64,000 nt of DNA, taken from positions 22,586,001 through 22,650,000 of the forward strand of contig JAIVEN010000021.1 of the NCBI GenBank assembly GCA_026686845.1. Reading direction: 5' to 3'. The translations under genes and the position numbers were made by a program. The notes beneath the pieces are model-generated. The model was given only the letters and a program-made list of their open reading frames with translations, was not told where the DNA came from and did no database searches. Origin of the DNA: Adenanthera pavonina (Eukaryota > Streptophyta > Magnoliopsida > Fabales > Fabaceae). Shown piece by piece: positions 48,386 through 60,407 of this stretch. Each line of letters begins with the position of its first letter. The first letter of the stretch is position 1.

Positions 48386-49269
48386 CTGAGAGGAGCAATC
48401 GCAGAGGGGATGATTGGGGGAGGAGAGAAGGAGTAGGCTGAGGGACTGAGACCGAGATCACACGCGAAGAAAAAACAGAAAGCTGTGAGAGGAGTTGGGA
48501 CCGAGAGCACAAACAGAGGGATCTTCAGGGAAAGCCAAGAGGAAAAGAGAGGAGAATTCAAGCTTGAGCCCAGAGGTGAGACCGAGAGAGGAAAAGGGAG
48601 CTACCGAAGTGAGGGTGGACGAAGCCTGAGAATCGAGCTCGAGCCACTGATCACCGAGTTGCAGAGATCCGGTTTCGGTAAAATTTGCTGTTTGAATTTC
48701 AGATTTTGTTAAAGAGTTGCTAAATCCTGGGTCTATCCTACAAATACTGAATTGTTGAGTTGAAGGGTTTCCATCCCTTCTCAAGAATGCATGCTTAGAC
48801 AAATTCTTTTAGCATTGATTGAGGCCCTGCTGCTGGAAATTCTTGTGTGGATTTCGGTTAGCACTTTGTTTCTAGTTGCCACACATGGGACACAGGTTTC
48901 TTGGTAGAGTCTGTTAGTTCAACTTGTTAGTTGGAAATGCTTCTTAGTAGAACCCCATAAGCTGCTTGTTCGTATATGAATATTTGGTGTGTTAATTTGT
49001 GGTGTTCGGGTCATTAGTTTAGGCTGATCATGATGTTTTAGGATGATTGGATTTCTGCAATGAAGATATGGTTTGAAAAGGAAATGGATGAGACGCTCCC
49101 TTAATTTTACCAAACCAATTTTTGTTTTGTAATTTGATATGGCTGTGTAACTTACATTCGTCATTAAAAAAAAACAAAACAAAAAAAATATATATATATA
49201 AATAAACAAACAAATAAATAAATAAATAAAATAAAAGCTGACCCCTTGATCAGTTTTTATTGATGATTT

Positions 49270-49560
49270 ACAAAGCCTGGCTTTTGTGTTGAGTCATAAG
49301 CCCCACTTGTCAAATATGTCTCTTAAATGAAACATGTAAGAAGGAGTATAGTTGGGCTTTTCCTTTCGGGCCCATTTTACAAGGTCTGGTTTTTGTGTTG
49401 AGGCATAGGTCCACCCTAAGAAAAGCTTTTGTTATCAAATATGGGTTTCAAATGAAATAAGGCAAGGAGGGGAAGGGTTTAGGCCTTTCCTTTCAGGCCT
49501 ATTAATCCCTTAAGGGTCACAAGGCTTTGGATTTTGGAGTTGAAACATAGGCGTCATAAA
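49270..49560. repeat. Diverged tandem repeat inside the solo LTR (2.4 copies)
   Basis: Units begin acaaagcctggcttttgtgt (49270), acaaggtctggtttttgtgt (49379) and acaaggctttggattttgga (49519). The first two each run through tgttgag, cataag or cataggtcc and a cttttccttt-cgggcc or caggcc end. Confidence 0.75.
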
Positions 49561-51724
49561 GCGAGTCAGGGATAATTAAATCAGTCAGTTGAGCTTATAA
49601 ATGACTCCATAAACCGGTGGGTTTAATCTTTTTTTATGTTTGTCACGAAGGCTTGTGAGCTCTCGCAGACTGATAAAGTAATTATACTGTAGACATATGA
49701 GGTTGCACGAGTACATTAATAAGACTTGCTTATAATGGTGGGTTCTAATAGCTTTTCCTTCAATGATTTTATTTTCTCATAAAAATAAATAAAAAATAAA
49801 AAATATAATAATAATAATCATAAATGAATAATATTCTTGATTTACTCATATAACTACGCCATGTGAGTTTTTGGAGATTGTGAATCCGCATAGATATATC
49901 GATTAAACAACTTTCTTTTAAGAAAATAGCTATATTTCAAAAATAAAATAATGTGACAAGTTTTTCAAGTTTTATTATTATATGGCATTTTAAAATATAA
50001 TAAAACCTTGGTACCGCGAGGTTTAGAACTTACGCTAGTAATTAAAGAATTGATCTATCGGGCATGACTGCGAGTCTGCACTAGATAAATTGGTTTTCAT
50101 TTAAAAAAACAAAAGAAAAGAAAATTTTTCAAAAGAAAAAAATGTGATGGTTTTTCAAAAGCAAAAAAAAAAAAAATCAAATAAAAGTATTTTCAAAAAT
50201 CAAAGAAAAACAAAAAATATTTTCAAACAAAATAAAATAAGAGTAAGTAAGCGGAATTAAATTATTTTTTTGTACAAATTAAAACACATCAACTCAATCC
50301 CAGAAAATTGTTTGTTTACAAAAAGTTAAATTATTAACTTTCTCTTATCAGAATAATTTTATATTTAAAAAAATATCAACCAACTGACATGTATTTTTAG
50401 TCTCGAACTACGTGAACTTTAATCCGTATCGCAGGGTACATAGGCCCCAGGCTCTGATCTTGGGTCAAATTCGCCTTTGTAAATAAATAAATATTTTTTG
50501 ATTTATTTGGTTTTTTCCCTTAATTTAATAAATGTTTCCCAATTTATTTTCTCAATTCCTTTTCCTCATTTTACTTAAATATCCTCAATTTTAATTTAAT
50601 TTATTTTCTTTACTTTATTTTCCAAATTTTCTTAATTTCCTTTTTCTCTACTCTTTTCTCGCATGTGAATGATAAAAGGAAAACCAAAATATATTTAAAA
50701 TCATATTAATTTACACAATCAATGTAAGGTAACCGTTCTTAAGAACGGGTGTCGTGGGGTGCTTAACATCTTTCCCACACACAATTGACTCCTGAATCTA
50801 ACTCTGATTATGCAGACCATCCTTTTTCTCTTTAATTCGGTTTCCCAAGATTTTCCCTCAAAATTTTGGTGACGACTCCTCACAAGTCGGTTTTTGCTCG
50901 AAGACCTGATTTGTTCTCTTTTCTCATTTCCTCGCATTTTTCCGGGTGCGACACTTGGGGTGGAGAAAAGTCAAGAAATTGAGCTCCTCTTTTGGTTTCT
51001 TCTCTTCTCATCCATTTGTTTTCTTGTATTCTACCATGGGTTCATTTATTTTGTGTAGTTGTGACCTCATTGTAAATATGAGTAGCTAAACAAGTATCCT
51101 TATGGTTATTTTAATCTCTTGTATAGATTAGATATTATTTCTTCTTTATATTTGTGATTAACAAAAGGATTATGTTGTTTTAACTATATGCTTAATACTT
51201 GTTGTTGTTTGGCCACCAATGAGATTATTGGATTAACTTAATTAATACTTGAGAAAGTTAGATTAAGTGTAGAACTTGAGTTAAATTGTGTGAAAACTTG
51301 TAATTTACTTTGTTGAGTGAAGGGTTGTGTTAGTAAGGTAGATACTGTACACTTGCCAACGTCACATAGTCACACTAGGAATTGAATTAAAATTAACGAT
51401 TTAGTTAATCAATTAAGAGGTTAATTGGTTAATTAAGCCATACACCTAATTGGAGTCTTGAGAGAGCACTTTTAGGTATTGTAGAGTCCTTGACTAGCAT
51501 GATCAATTATTGAAAACATATATTGAAGGAGTTAATTGAGTATTTAAGAAATACAAGAGAGAGAAATGACCCTAAGTCTTAATTGCATCTTAGTTATCCC
51601 TAAGCAATCCTCTAATTAAGTAGTTTTCTTTAGTGTGATATTTTCTTTTAAATAGTGATCAATTTGTTGTTTGCTCAAATTAATTGAATATGTGATGTTC
51701 GATGCTTGATCCCCTTTGATTTAA

Positions 51725-52048
51725 GTCCTTAAGAGATGATACCTTATTCATCACTTTGCTATTATTTTGACCCGTACATTTAAGGTAAAGTCCGGTGGCA
51801 AACATGGTACTTTTTGTATTGATTTTAGGTAAAAAATGATTTCTTTAATATGTGTGTAATTAATATAAAATATCTTATAAGATAAGGTCCTTGAGAGATA
51901 ATACCTTACTGATCATCATTTTGCTATTATCTCGACTCATATGTTTACGGTAAAGTCCAGTAGCAAATATGGTACTTTTTATATTGATTTTAGGTAAAAA
52001 ATGATTTCTTTAATATGTGTGTAATTAATATAAAATATCTTATAATGA
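51725..52048. repeat. 162-bp tandem duplication at the end of the gypsy LTR
   Basis: Copy 1 starts gtccttaagagatgatacct (51725) and copy 2 gtccttgagagataatacct (51887). Both continue through ggtaaagtcc, ggtactttt and ttttaggtaaaaaatgattt into aatatgtgtgtaattaatat. The last 75 bp of each also resembles the end of the MITE-like block at 10763-10833. Confidence 0.85.
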
Positions 52049-54534
52049 GAACAAGAATAAATATATCACAATCTTAAAACTCTAATAGATATAGGATTGG
52101 GGGACCACTAGTTAATCCATCTATAATGCATGTGTTATTATAATAGTTCTACGTAGTGTGATTAACTAATTGATGAAGGGGCACGCTTGAAAATTAAGAG
52201 AGGTAGATAACATATTATCTTAAGTGCAATGATTTGCACTTAACAACCAATCCATATGGTTTTGTTAACTGGAAAAAGTAATTTGATAAAAAAAAATTGG
52301 AAAAAGTAATGATAAGGGAGAGGAGAAAATGGAAAGACATGAAAAGCCATCCATATTAATTAATGATTAACTCAACTTTATTCACATGCATTTTATACTT
52401 TTCCTCCTCCATATCGAGAAACGAGTCATCATTATTAATTTAGTCTCATGTCCCCAACGTTCTTGTTTTTATTAATTATCATAGCTAGCTAGTAACAAGC
52501 TAGCCTCATCACTTTGCCCTCGTCCTTCTTATTCCCTACCTTCAATCTTGATCTCTAGCTATATTCTTCACCTCATTATCTTCTTTTCTTAATCCTTAAA
52601 GGAAAAGCAACCAATGTATGTTTGCTCATTTTTTATAAAAATTATTTACATATTCTCAACGTTATCTTGTCACGGAGATATTGGGATGAGTTTATTCATA
52701 AAAAAATAGCATACATACCTTATCATTGATTGCATGTGTGGACTTGTTTTATAATTATTTGGTATTAAGAATTATTGGGTTAGATTCGAGTATTATTTTA
52801 GAGTAGTATTAATCATATATAATTTAAGGTTTGAAGTTGTCTGATTTTAAAATTCAAGCATATATAAAATTTTACCGAAAGATTTATTAATTAATGACAT
52901 TAGAATTCGATCCACTTGTGATGAGATATATTCCAAAGCAACTGATCATTTAGAATTCAAGAATGTAGATAATATAAACAAGGTGTATATACATGGATAA
53001 ATAACATTAGTTTAGGTAATGAATAATTTAAAGCTTTAAATTTCATGCTGGTGAATAATTGTTTAACATTATCTTAGTTGTTTTTGTATATATCATTTTC
53101 ATTACATGTTGCTAGCAATCCAGGTGGAAATGAAAACGATGTGTGTAATTAAAAATAATTACATACAGATGGGCGAAGATCTTTCGAAGTAGAAGATCCT
53201 CTGAAGTGATGAAGTTAAAGTTTTATGATTTATCACTTCAAAAGAGTTTTTATTAAAAAATGTTTAGTTAAAAAACAAATAAAGTAAGCACAGTTCTCAT
53301 GTTTATAATTGTTGTACATACTTTTGGAGGTTTTTTAGTTGAAAGTATAACTTTAGTCCTTAAATATCTCTAATTCGCCTCCTTGTGTTATCCTTAAATA
53401 CGGATGGTCCTTTGTGTTTTAATCAGTTGTGAGATACAGGACAGGCGTTGGCTAATTTCTGCTTCTATTTCTCCTTTTTTTATTGTGTTGTTGTTAGACT
53501 TGCTGGTTTGTTTTTCTTCTTTTCACTTGAATAAAATATTATACACCGTTGAAAAAAAAATCCTTTAATTTGGGTAGGTTTTATCTTAGTCCTTTAATTG
53601 TATTAAGTTTTATGTTTTATGTATTAATTCTTCAACTTTGAAGATTTGGTCAAAAACTTCTTAATTCTTACTATCATAACTTGCATATTCAAAAGCCACA
53701 TCATTTTTATAAAAATAAAAGCTACATCATTAATATTATTACATATGTATTAATTAAACTAATAGTTATAATTAAAATATTTTAACGCTTGAAATAAATA
53801 TAATTACAAGTTTACAATCTGAAAAATATTTTAGGACACTAAAATGACAACCTTAAAATTAATAAGTTTTATTTTTTAGGTTGGAAATATTTATTTTAAG
53901 ATGTTAAAAATATTTTAATCATAAAAGAAATTAAATATTTTTTGGATTATAATTTTAAGCTTTTATCACAATATTTTAAAAATAATTTATTCTAAGAGCG
54001 TCTTAAATTAAAATATTTTAAATTTTTTTTATTTCTATGATGGTAATTATTTATATTTTAAGTTTTGAAAATATGTTAGTTATAATTATTATATTAATTA
54101 ATGCATATTCATATAGATGAGATAGATTTTGAGTATATTTAATAGTGTTAAATTTAGAAAATTTATACCACATTTTTTAAATTAAAGGATCACAATGAAA
54201 TTTAAAGAAGTTAAAGAATAAAAATAAAAATTATTACAATATTAAGAGACCAGGCGTATATTTTTACCAATTTTTTATAAATGTTTTTTAGTCATAGATT
54301 TAGCTGTTGGCTATTGACAAACGTAAAATTAATGATGTTGAGAAAAATATCTCATTCAATATTCTGTGACGAAAGACGGGATGACACCTAATGTGTTAAT
54401 TGGCGTTGAATAATACAATTTTATTTAAGATGCGATATCAAGGCCCTATTTACTGTTTCATATGGTATTCTCTTATAATTACACTAGACACAGTAATCTA
54501 AATTATAATATCTAAAATATAATATTTTCTTCCA

Positions 54535-54800
54535 TCTAAAATATAAATTCTATTTTAAAAATATTTTTATTCAAAATATAACTCTCATTTAATAATTTTT
54601 AGCAGATTAAATATTTTTTTTATTTTATTTTTATTTGTAATTAAATGTCATAGAGATAGTAAATTTTAAATGTAATGTATTAAATAGAGATACTATTAGA
54701 AAATAATATATTTTTTTGATAGATTTAATGGGTAAAATTATTTTTTTTATTTTTGAGTAATTAATTAAATATGACTTATATTTTAAATTAAAGTGAGTAA
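54535..54800. mobile_element. Stowaway-like MITE, diverged
   Basis: Left end ttcttccatctaaaatataa, right end reverse-complemented ttactcactttaatttaaaa continuing into TATAAGTCAT, as in 10885-11166. Non-coding; a 62-codon frame within it is spurious. Confidence 0.5.
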
Positions 54801-55074
54801 TTGATAAGCAAGATGACATGGAGTGTGCATTTGGGATGATATGATAATCACAAAACCTAAATTTTAGCCTTAAAAACTATAAACAACTTTTTATTACTTC
54901 TGTCAAAACTTAGATTTTGGATGTGGAAACATATTAGAAGAATATTGAATTACATATCAACGTCTCATATAATAATTACGTCAGGTAGTTTAGACTTAAT
55001 CGATATGATTGTGTCATCAAAATCTTTTATTATTAGGTTAACATAAGAGAGGTTCCATATATAATACTCCCTCT

Positions 55075-55328
55075 CTACTCTTTTTTTAAAAAAATTATGT
55101 TTCATAATATACTATATTTTAGAGATTATGTAGTGTAATTTTTTTCTCTTTCTAAGATTATCCCTAATTAATATACCCAAATATTTATTTGTTATTAAAA
55201 TATTTCATTTCTAAAGCATTTAATGAAGGTAATTTGAGAAAATATGAAAAATTTTGTTAGTTATTAATTATTGTCTTGATTTGTGTACGATAGTTAAAAG
55301 TACACTATAAACTGGAACGGAGAGAGTA
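55075..55328. mobile_element. MITE, copy 3 of a three-copy local family
   Basis: Left end tactccctctctactc, right end reverse-complemented tactctctccgttccagttt, followed by atagtgtacttttaactatc, which is the start of the related copies at 10198 and 22005. The element is therefore inverted relative to them. Confidence 0.65.
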
Positions 55329-58300
55329 TGAAATTACAAATTTTATTATTCATGTTGTGTACACATATGATATGAGTATCGGATATGATACGTATTCGAT
55401 ACATCAATACGATCAAATTTAAAAATATAGAATATAATACTTCTAAGATGTATATATATAAAACACAAAAAATATAATTGCAATAGAAAAAATCCAAACT
55501 AAGAGTACACTTATTGTACTTCAATAATACTTAAAGTCCGTTTGTTTAAACTTTTAAAAAAACTAATTTTTAGATTATTTAAAAAAGTGATAAATTATTT
55601 AGAGATTTTTTAAAAAGTAGAAATTATTTTGTGTTTGGTTAGAATAAAGAAAAAATATAGATTTATATTATAATATTCTCGTAGGGTCAAATATTGTTAT
55701 TTTTATAATTTTTAAAATTAATTTGTTGCACCTTATCTCTTATATCTTTTTCTCTCTCATCTGCCGCAATTGCTTTTTTTCAAGAGCCACATAGAGTAAC
55801 TTCTCAAAATAAGCAGGAAATTACTTTCTTTTTTTTTTTTTTTCAGATTCTGATTATTTTTAAAAGTTTGAACAACTACCCTAAAAAATTTTAAAAGTGT
55901 TTTTTTATATGAAAAAGGTAATTTTCACATAAAAAAAGATGAAATAAATGGGCTCTTAATACCAAATGGGTCCGACCTGAGTCAAATTTGGATTATTCAG
56001 AGTTAAAAAAAAAAGTACTTAATACCAAACAAAACACATAAAATCAATTCCTACTAATAAAAATAGTTTCAATCTAATTTCCTCCCTGATCATTATCCAT
56101 AAATAAGGCAACTTTTATGATAAAAGAAAATACAATATAATATTTTTAGAGTAGTTTTTATGACAAAAAATATATTCCTAATTTTCTAATTAATAAATAA
56201 ATATAAAATTATTTTATTTTCTAAAAAAATGCCATAAAGTATCAAATCATATTAACTTGGATCCAATACATATCATATATATATATATATTGAAAATAAT
56301 TTTTTAATTTTTTTAAAAAATAATTATTTGAATATTTCGTGGATACATATTTAAAGAGTATCGATATCAGAGAAATATCATATATAAATATATCAAATAA
56401 TTTAAAGTATCAGGGCATAATAATTTATAATGTATTTAGCTAGAGTGTATTTTCATCTATAAGATCTCGCCTTTCTAAGCACTTTGATTCTGATCGGTTA
56501 GTTTTTCACATAGTGGTGTAAATGACATTTTTTGTTTGTGTTTTTCCATTCTATGGCCATGTTTTATGTTGAAGACCTTTTCTTATGTAGTCAAGTTAAT
56601 TCTCTTAGGAATATTGACTTCTTAAGGGTGAATTGAGAAGTATGAAATTTTTTTGTAAAAGTACAAATATAATAGTAAAAATAAAAGTTTGAAGAAAGAT
56701 AGAGTATAATGAAAATTAAGTATAGAAGATAAGGGAAGAGAAAAAGCTCAATGATTTATCTTGGTTTGGTTTAATCCACTTGACTTTTGTTCAATTTTTA
56801 AGCCACCACTTGAGATTTTTTATTATCTGCAAGAATTCAGTGGGTTCTTTACAATGCCACAATATAACTCTTGTACTCTGTTCTAAGAATACAGAAAATC
56901 TTACTTAATACTCTTACAAGTGTTTCTCTTAATCCCTTTGTAAATCCCCTCACAAAGAATCTTTTTTCCAGATGAAGAATAGATTTTTACAGAAATGAAA
57001 ACTCTCTTAAATAGAATATATATGAAAGTTGAAAAGTAATAAATGAGATGTGTAGATGAAAAAGTTTTGACTCAAAAATTCAGTAGAGTTTTTGCAATCT
57101 TAGACTTACGTTCGTTATTAAAAGATCTAGCCGTTAGAGACATTAACTAATGGTTAGTCTGTAAAACTAGCAATTCATCAACCATATTAAATGTGTCTGA
57201 TACACCAAAATTTGAATTTTAGGGGTGCAATAGATAAATTTGGCAAAGGTAGAAAGTCAAGGACTTTAATGTTGAACTTCAAAATTCGTCTGTTACAATG
57301 TGATATTCGAATTTTAAGTTTGCCAAAAATATAGTATATTTGTTTGTACAAATTTTCATATTAGAAATGTGTCTGAGAAGATTTAATACTTGTCTCAAGT
57401 TTTTTCATAGCACTTTGAAATTTAAATTTCAGAAGTTGAAATTCATCTATTAGAAATATGTTTAACATGATACAAAAAATTTTTTCTATGAAGTTTAAAT
57501 TTTGAACTGCAAAGTTCGTATGTCAGAGACATATTTTAATGAAACTCATAAATTTTTACTTTGAAATTCGTACTTTAAAGCTCAGAATTTATCTATTAGA
57601 GGAAGTGTCTTTGAACTCACTTTGAACTTCACTAATATTCAAATTTTGACTAAATTTCATGCGAATTTTGCACATTTTCACTAATAATGTTTAACCCAAA
57701 ATTTGAATTTTAAAACCAAAATTCATCTATTAGAGATAAAATCTTTGTAACTTAGAATTTTATTAAATAGAATGTGAATTTTGTACAAAATAAACACAAG
57801 TCAAATACTAAAATTCATTTGGTAACTAATATTTCTCAATTCTAACACATACTAACATTAGATAATTTTGAAATAACTCATTTAAATATTGTGGTAATAT
57901 AAACAGATAAAATTTAAGACTTTTTATTTAGTGTACACATTAAGAAATCATAAAAACTAAATCTTCACTTGTTATTCATTAGATTTCTTCATTTTATCCT
58001 TTCATACTTTTTTAATATTCTCCTTTCAAGTTCTAATTATTTAAAATAATCAAAACTTCTCATTGAATAAATTCACTATATTTTACATGTACATCCCAAG
58101 AAATTGTGACAAAGGGTTTCAAAAATCCATATTGTTTTGATTTAAAAGTTAAGTTATTATATAACGTTTATTTTTGAGGTAGTATTGACCTGTGACATGT
58201 ATGCATGTGTTCGCTAACATAACTGAAATTATACCCGATAAATGTTATACATATTATTTCTTTTTTGATAAACAGAATTGAAAGATGAATAAAATAAAAT

Positions 58301-60044
58301 TAATATAATTAAACGTTTACAACGTATTTAAATAATTCTAATAAAATTTTTGTTTTAAATTATTAAAAAAAAAAGGCTCAGACACAGTAGAAAAGAATAA
58401 TAAAACATAAATACGATTAAGAAGTATACTATTGATATAATTGTTTTAACATTCCTAAAAATTGAACTTGGTGTCATATAGACTCATACCTCTACTTACA
58501 CTATTTTATTGATAATAGTATTAAATGTAGAATATCATTTAAAGTAAAATTATAAATAAATGTATTTATCAATTAACTAGATTAAGTTTAGTAAAAACAA
58601 ACATACCCCGATGACTTCCGGCCAACTTAACTCAAGGTTGCAACGAATAAGAAAATATTCACTATATTTGCACCAAAGAATTTAGTGTTAGCATTAGCAT
58701 TATTTATATTTTAGTAAAGTAAATAAGAATTTAAATTTCATTAAAATGAAGCTAAGGTACATGGTAAAAAGAGGAAAATAATAGGAGAAAAATCATCATT
58801 ACCAACCAATATAAAAGATAAAATTTATAATGAATCATAATATTTATAAATTACAAATAATGTGCCTCATTTATATAATACATGGAAAAATATGCCTAGT
58901 TCGACATTAAAAACACATATTATTTATCAAAGACATCAAAGGTAGGGACAAAAGTGTCATTGTACGTTTGGTGGCTACTCACTACTCAGTGGCCTCATTC
59001 AATTGCGTTGGCATATGCATGCACCCAGACCCAGTCAAGATGCCTTCTTTTTAACCAACACAATAAAAACATAATTTTGGATTGTGATTTTACAACAAAT
59101 TAAACCATTCATCCATTCAAACTTCCCACTAACTTTGACTCTCCCCCCATTTTATGTCACCCAATTCAAGTCTCTCTCTCTCTCTATCTCTCTAAATGGA
59201 CATGTACACCCACCTGAGCCAAGCTCCAAAGGTGTTTGGTTGGTCTTGCATTGAGATGTAGTTTCTCCATCAAGTGATGCCAGTGTTTGGGAGAAGGAAA
59301 ATAGAAGCCACTCAAAAAAGGGGAAGTTTTACTTAAATACCGTGAAAGAAGGAAAATCCCAAAAGCTTACGGGGAATTTGCGAAATTCCTAACTGATACC
59401 AATGTATCAAATTAGAATTGAAATACATTGACAAATGTTAATTTTGCCGCTCAAACAAAGTGGGAATATATGATGACTAGTTAGGAATAGGAGAGTAAAG
59501 ACAAATAAACATTTCCCATCACAAGTTAGTCCCAGCTTTATACCTTGCTATCTATTAGGAATTTTGAAAGTTATATGTATGTTTATGGAATTAACTTCTA
59601 TTTAACTTTCATTTTCTATTTTTTTTTTTGTCCATTAGATCATGAAAACTTGAACGTTATTACTATATACCCGTACACCTAATCTCATTGTATGAGCTAG
59701 CGTTGGCAATTTTTTGGGCCTATGCCTTATCATATTGAGGATAGACTTGGGCCTTTTTTCATGCACTTGGACTTGTTATGTTGGGGTTTTTGGACTCCAA
59801 CAGAGGTTTTAACAAGCTTTAATATTTGGACTTCTTACTATTTGGCTCATTCAAACAAGTGAGAAAAAAAACAGGAATTTTTTCCAAATTAAATCACAAA
59901 AATATTCAGTTTGCCTCAAAGCAATAGAGATAGTAAAAATAAAGCAATTAATATATATAATTGATACTTATCACAAGCATAAAATTTTTTAATTTTAACA
60001 TTAAATTTATGTGTAAATAAATAATAATGTTGAGTATTCACCAA

Positions 60045-60071
60045 ATAATGATGATGATGATGATGATGATG
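60045..60071. repeat. (GAT)n microsatellite
   Basis: About nine uninterrupted ATG/GAT trinucleotide units in AT-rich intergenic DNA. Confidence 0.9.
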
Positions 60072-60210
60072 TAGAGTAAATAAATGATATTTAAATCAAT
60101 AAATTGTTGAATTTGGCATGAATATTTTTACGAATGATTTGATAGAAAAAATGTGGATCTCATTGATTTTTGAATTAGAGAAGATGGACTAAAATGACTT
60201 GAAACAAACA

Positions 60211-60238
60211 CACCCCCCCCCCCCAAAAAAAAAAAAAA
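60211..60238. repeat. Poly(C) followed by poly(A) run
   Basis: A run of about 13 C is immediately followed by about 15 A. Such a junction is also a frequent place for sequencing or assembly length errors. Confidence 0.85.
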
Positions 60239-60294
60239 AGGCAAGAAGAATAAATGAACTAGGTAGGAGCTAGCTACCGGCGCTAGGGGTTTTC

Positions 60295-60407
60295 CACGTG
60301 ATAATTTTCTAGCGATCCTTCTGTTGTGAACCGGCTAGGTGGGTGGCGAGACCATGTCATTGTGGTCACACATCTACGACATAAGATTCTCGAAAATTAT
60401 TCACGTG
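60295..60407. repeat. Imperfect inverted repeat with CACGTG ends
   Basis: cacgtgataattttctagcg (60295) and, reverse-complemented from 60407, cacgtgaataattttcgaga form inverted arms of about 20 bp with a small bulge, enclosing about 73 bp. The left arm starts with a full G-box; the right arm has tcacgtg. It could be a small element or a regulatory inverted repeat. Confidence 0.55.

Larger units (their letters stand above)
47570..50953 (+). mobile_element. Ogre/Tat-like solo LTR (3.4 kb) with CTTGG duplication
   Basis: A 3384-bp segment begins TGTGAACACCTCATTTTGCC and ends TTTTTCCGGGTGCGACA, so it has TG...CA termini, and is flanked by the perfect direct repeat CTTGG at 47565-47569 and 50954-50958. 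A TATA box (48378-48385), a GC-richer U3-like region (47800-48700) and a long AT-rich downstream part fit one LTR. The terminal GGGTGCGACA recalls legume Ogre/Tat gypsy LTRs, which are unusually long. There is no internal domain or partner LTR, so it is most simply a solo LTR. Open frames inside (for example 48045-48512) are shadows of the purine-rich U3 sequence. Confidence 0.75.
47160..51807 (+). mobile_element. Athila-like gypsy LTR remnant, split by another LTR
   Basis: Sequence on either side of the solo LTR reads as one plant gypsy-type LTR. The left part (47160-47569) holds acgctgcggcgtggg and similar GC-rich words. The right part (50959-51807) holds taccatgggttcatttattt, atgagtagctaaac and ends near tccttaagagatgatacctt, acccgtacattt and gtggcaaaca. 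These are words I associate with Athila-type LTRs from general knowledge. Excluding the insert the length is about 1.26 kb. I see no gag, pol or primer site, so it is a solo or degraded LTR. Outer borders are approximate. Confidence 0.5.

Noticed and set aside
47962..48802. Overlapping open frames up to 155 codons
   Set aside because: Ser/Leu/Phe-rich shadows of the purine-rich U3 of the solo LTR; none resembles gag, pol or a host protein.
50866..50890. ggtgacgactcctca as a retroelement primer-binding site
   Set aside because: It lies inside the LTR, upstream of the TG...CA end defined by the CTTGG duplication, so it cannot be the primer site of that element.
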